DNA of 64,000 nt from Argyresthia goedartella (Eukaryota > Arthropoda > Insecta > Lepidoptera > Argyresthiidae), in contig OX463806.1 of NCBI GenBank assembly GCA_949825045.1, positions 42,184,208 to 42,248,207 of the forward strand, read 5' to 3'. The notes under the pieces were generated by a model. That model worked only from the letters and a program-made list of their open reading frames with translations. It made no database searches and was not told the origin of the DNA. Of this stretch, positions 63,094 through 64,000 are shown piece after piece. Within the stretch, counting starts at the first letter, position 1. Each line of letters begins with the position of its first letter. The translations under genes were made by a program, and so were the position numbers.

Positions 63094-64000
63094 CTATTTT
63101 ATAGACTTACCCGCCGAAATCCGATAGAAAGCATGCGTGTTGCAAAAGCAGACATTTGTTAGTTTCGTATAATTTCAGAGATTTTTCAAATGGGCATCAA
63201 GATATTATGAGGGATCTTGCCCAATAAAGAGACCTGGTCATTATTGGGCTAGAACCAGCATAATGTCTTGACTGCACTGCTCACATAACAGCAGGACTAT
63301 CAAAGACGCCATCTTGTTCAGTTTGATGAGTACCCTCTTGTCGATATGAAAATGTATGCGAGCATTAGAGAACGTTGTGTAGAAATTTGCGATGTGATAA
63401 AATACGAATAAGAAATTTTGTGAAAAAAGAAATATGCGAATTGGAAATTCGCTACCATGGAAAACTTCCGTGCTTTTGTGTAAATATACTAACAAATCGT
63501 ATATAGCAGTATGTAGGGTAAGACCAGCATAATTTTAGACTACTTGCTACTTAGACCAGCCTCATTTTAGACCAATTGCAACATAGGCCACCGTCATTTT
63601 AGATTATTATTATTGCTTATTGCTTGTGTTAAACGAGATGATACTAACCCAATCTTAAAATACGCACAGGATAGCGCTAAGCTGAGTTGAGAAGTTCCTG
63701 CGGTAGTGGAACGTTGTGGAAGGGGTGTGCATACAAGGCGCGAGACATCAGTGGTGCAGAGCCGGAACATACGGATGTGTTCCCCCACTTGTCTCGCTCG
63801 CTCCCGCCCTCGACGCGTCAGTAGGACAGTGACAGTTTTGGCTGCTGAGGTGAGGGGCGCCGCATTCGACCGACATCTTCTGGTGGGGTAGCGGGCGGTG
63901 TGGAATAGCAACGGTGCGCCGGGCGACGTTAAAATTTGGTGCTTTTTTTAAATTTACTCAAAAACGAAAATAAGCCAAATGAAATTCACTCTGTAATTTT
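63094..64000. other. Region 5' of trol exon 1 of this window, with a GC-rich island
   Basis: 63094-63690 is AT-rich with no exon seen. 63700-63910 is clearly GC-richer and is open on both strands, but no frame shows a perlecan domain; it may be an exon, an alternative first exon or a promoter. Confidence 0.4.

Noticed and set aside
63594..63911. Histidine phosphatase gene
   Set aside because: Only a loose resemblance; the RHG catalytic motif is missing. Kept only as a question about the GC-rich island.

Overview
The window is nuclear DNA of an insect, most likely a moth or butterfly. It is AT-rich with GC-richer exons, carries many tRNA-derived SINEs and short TIR elements of the kind common in Lepidoptera, and holds short TTAGG runs (the insect telomere unit). 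These organism clues are inference; no species can be named.

Almost the whole window is one gene on the minus strand: the basement-membrane heparan sulfate proteoglycan perlecan (Drosophila trol, vertebrate HSPG2). I reconstructed 53 coding exons from 63093 down to 2256 by matching domain residues, AG/GT splice signals and intron phase across every junction. All 52 junctions agree in phase. The joined exons give 8,975 nt, about 2,991 codons with no stop. Both ends lie outside: the signal peptide and first domains should be to the right of the window, the last Ig domains and the laminin-G domains to the left.

Domain order, N to C: an LDL-receptor class A (LDLa) array (63.1-45.0 kb, 13 repeats including one with a Pro/Tyr/Thr-rich tail); one Ig domain (43.7-40.7 kb); three more LDLa (39.5-38.4 kb); a second Ig (37.8-36.7 kb); three laminin IV domains, each embedded in laminin-EGF modules (36.7-19.6 kb); a divergent Ig-like exon (19.3-19.0 kb); then a run of Ig domains (18.2-4.2 kb), an unexpected LDLa plus acidic tyrosine-rich exon (3.3 kb), and the start of a further Ig (2.3 kb). 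Most LDLa exons are phase 1 at both ends, so they can be gained, lost or skipped in frame.

The introns hold the rest. The largest insertion is a nearly complete CR1-type non-LTR retrotransposon on the plus strand (about 7.7-12.8 kb), with a PHD-finger/coiled-coil/esterase-like ORF1 and an endonuclease-reverse transcriptase ORF2 interrupted by one frameshift in an A run. There are also LINE fragments, three tRNA-derived SINE families, several MITE pairs, near-perfect hairpins, tandem repeats and a G-rich intron tract. No rRNA, CRISPR, free-standing tRNA or second host gene was found.

The points most worth a second look are within perlecan: the LDLa/tyrosine-rich cassette inside the Ig region, two partially duplicated exon copies beside their parents, an LDLa exon that ends in a stop at its splice donor, an LDLa repeat that lost a matched cysteine pair, and a GC-AG intron.
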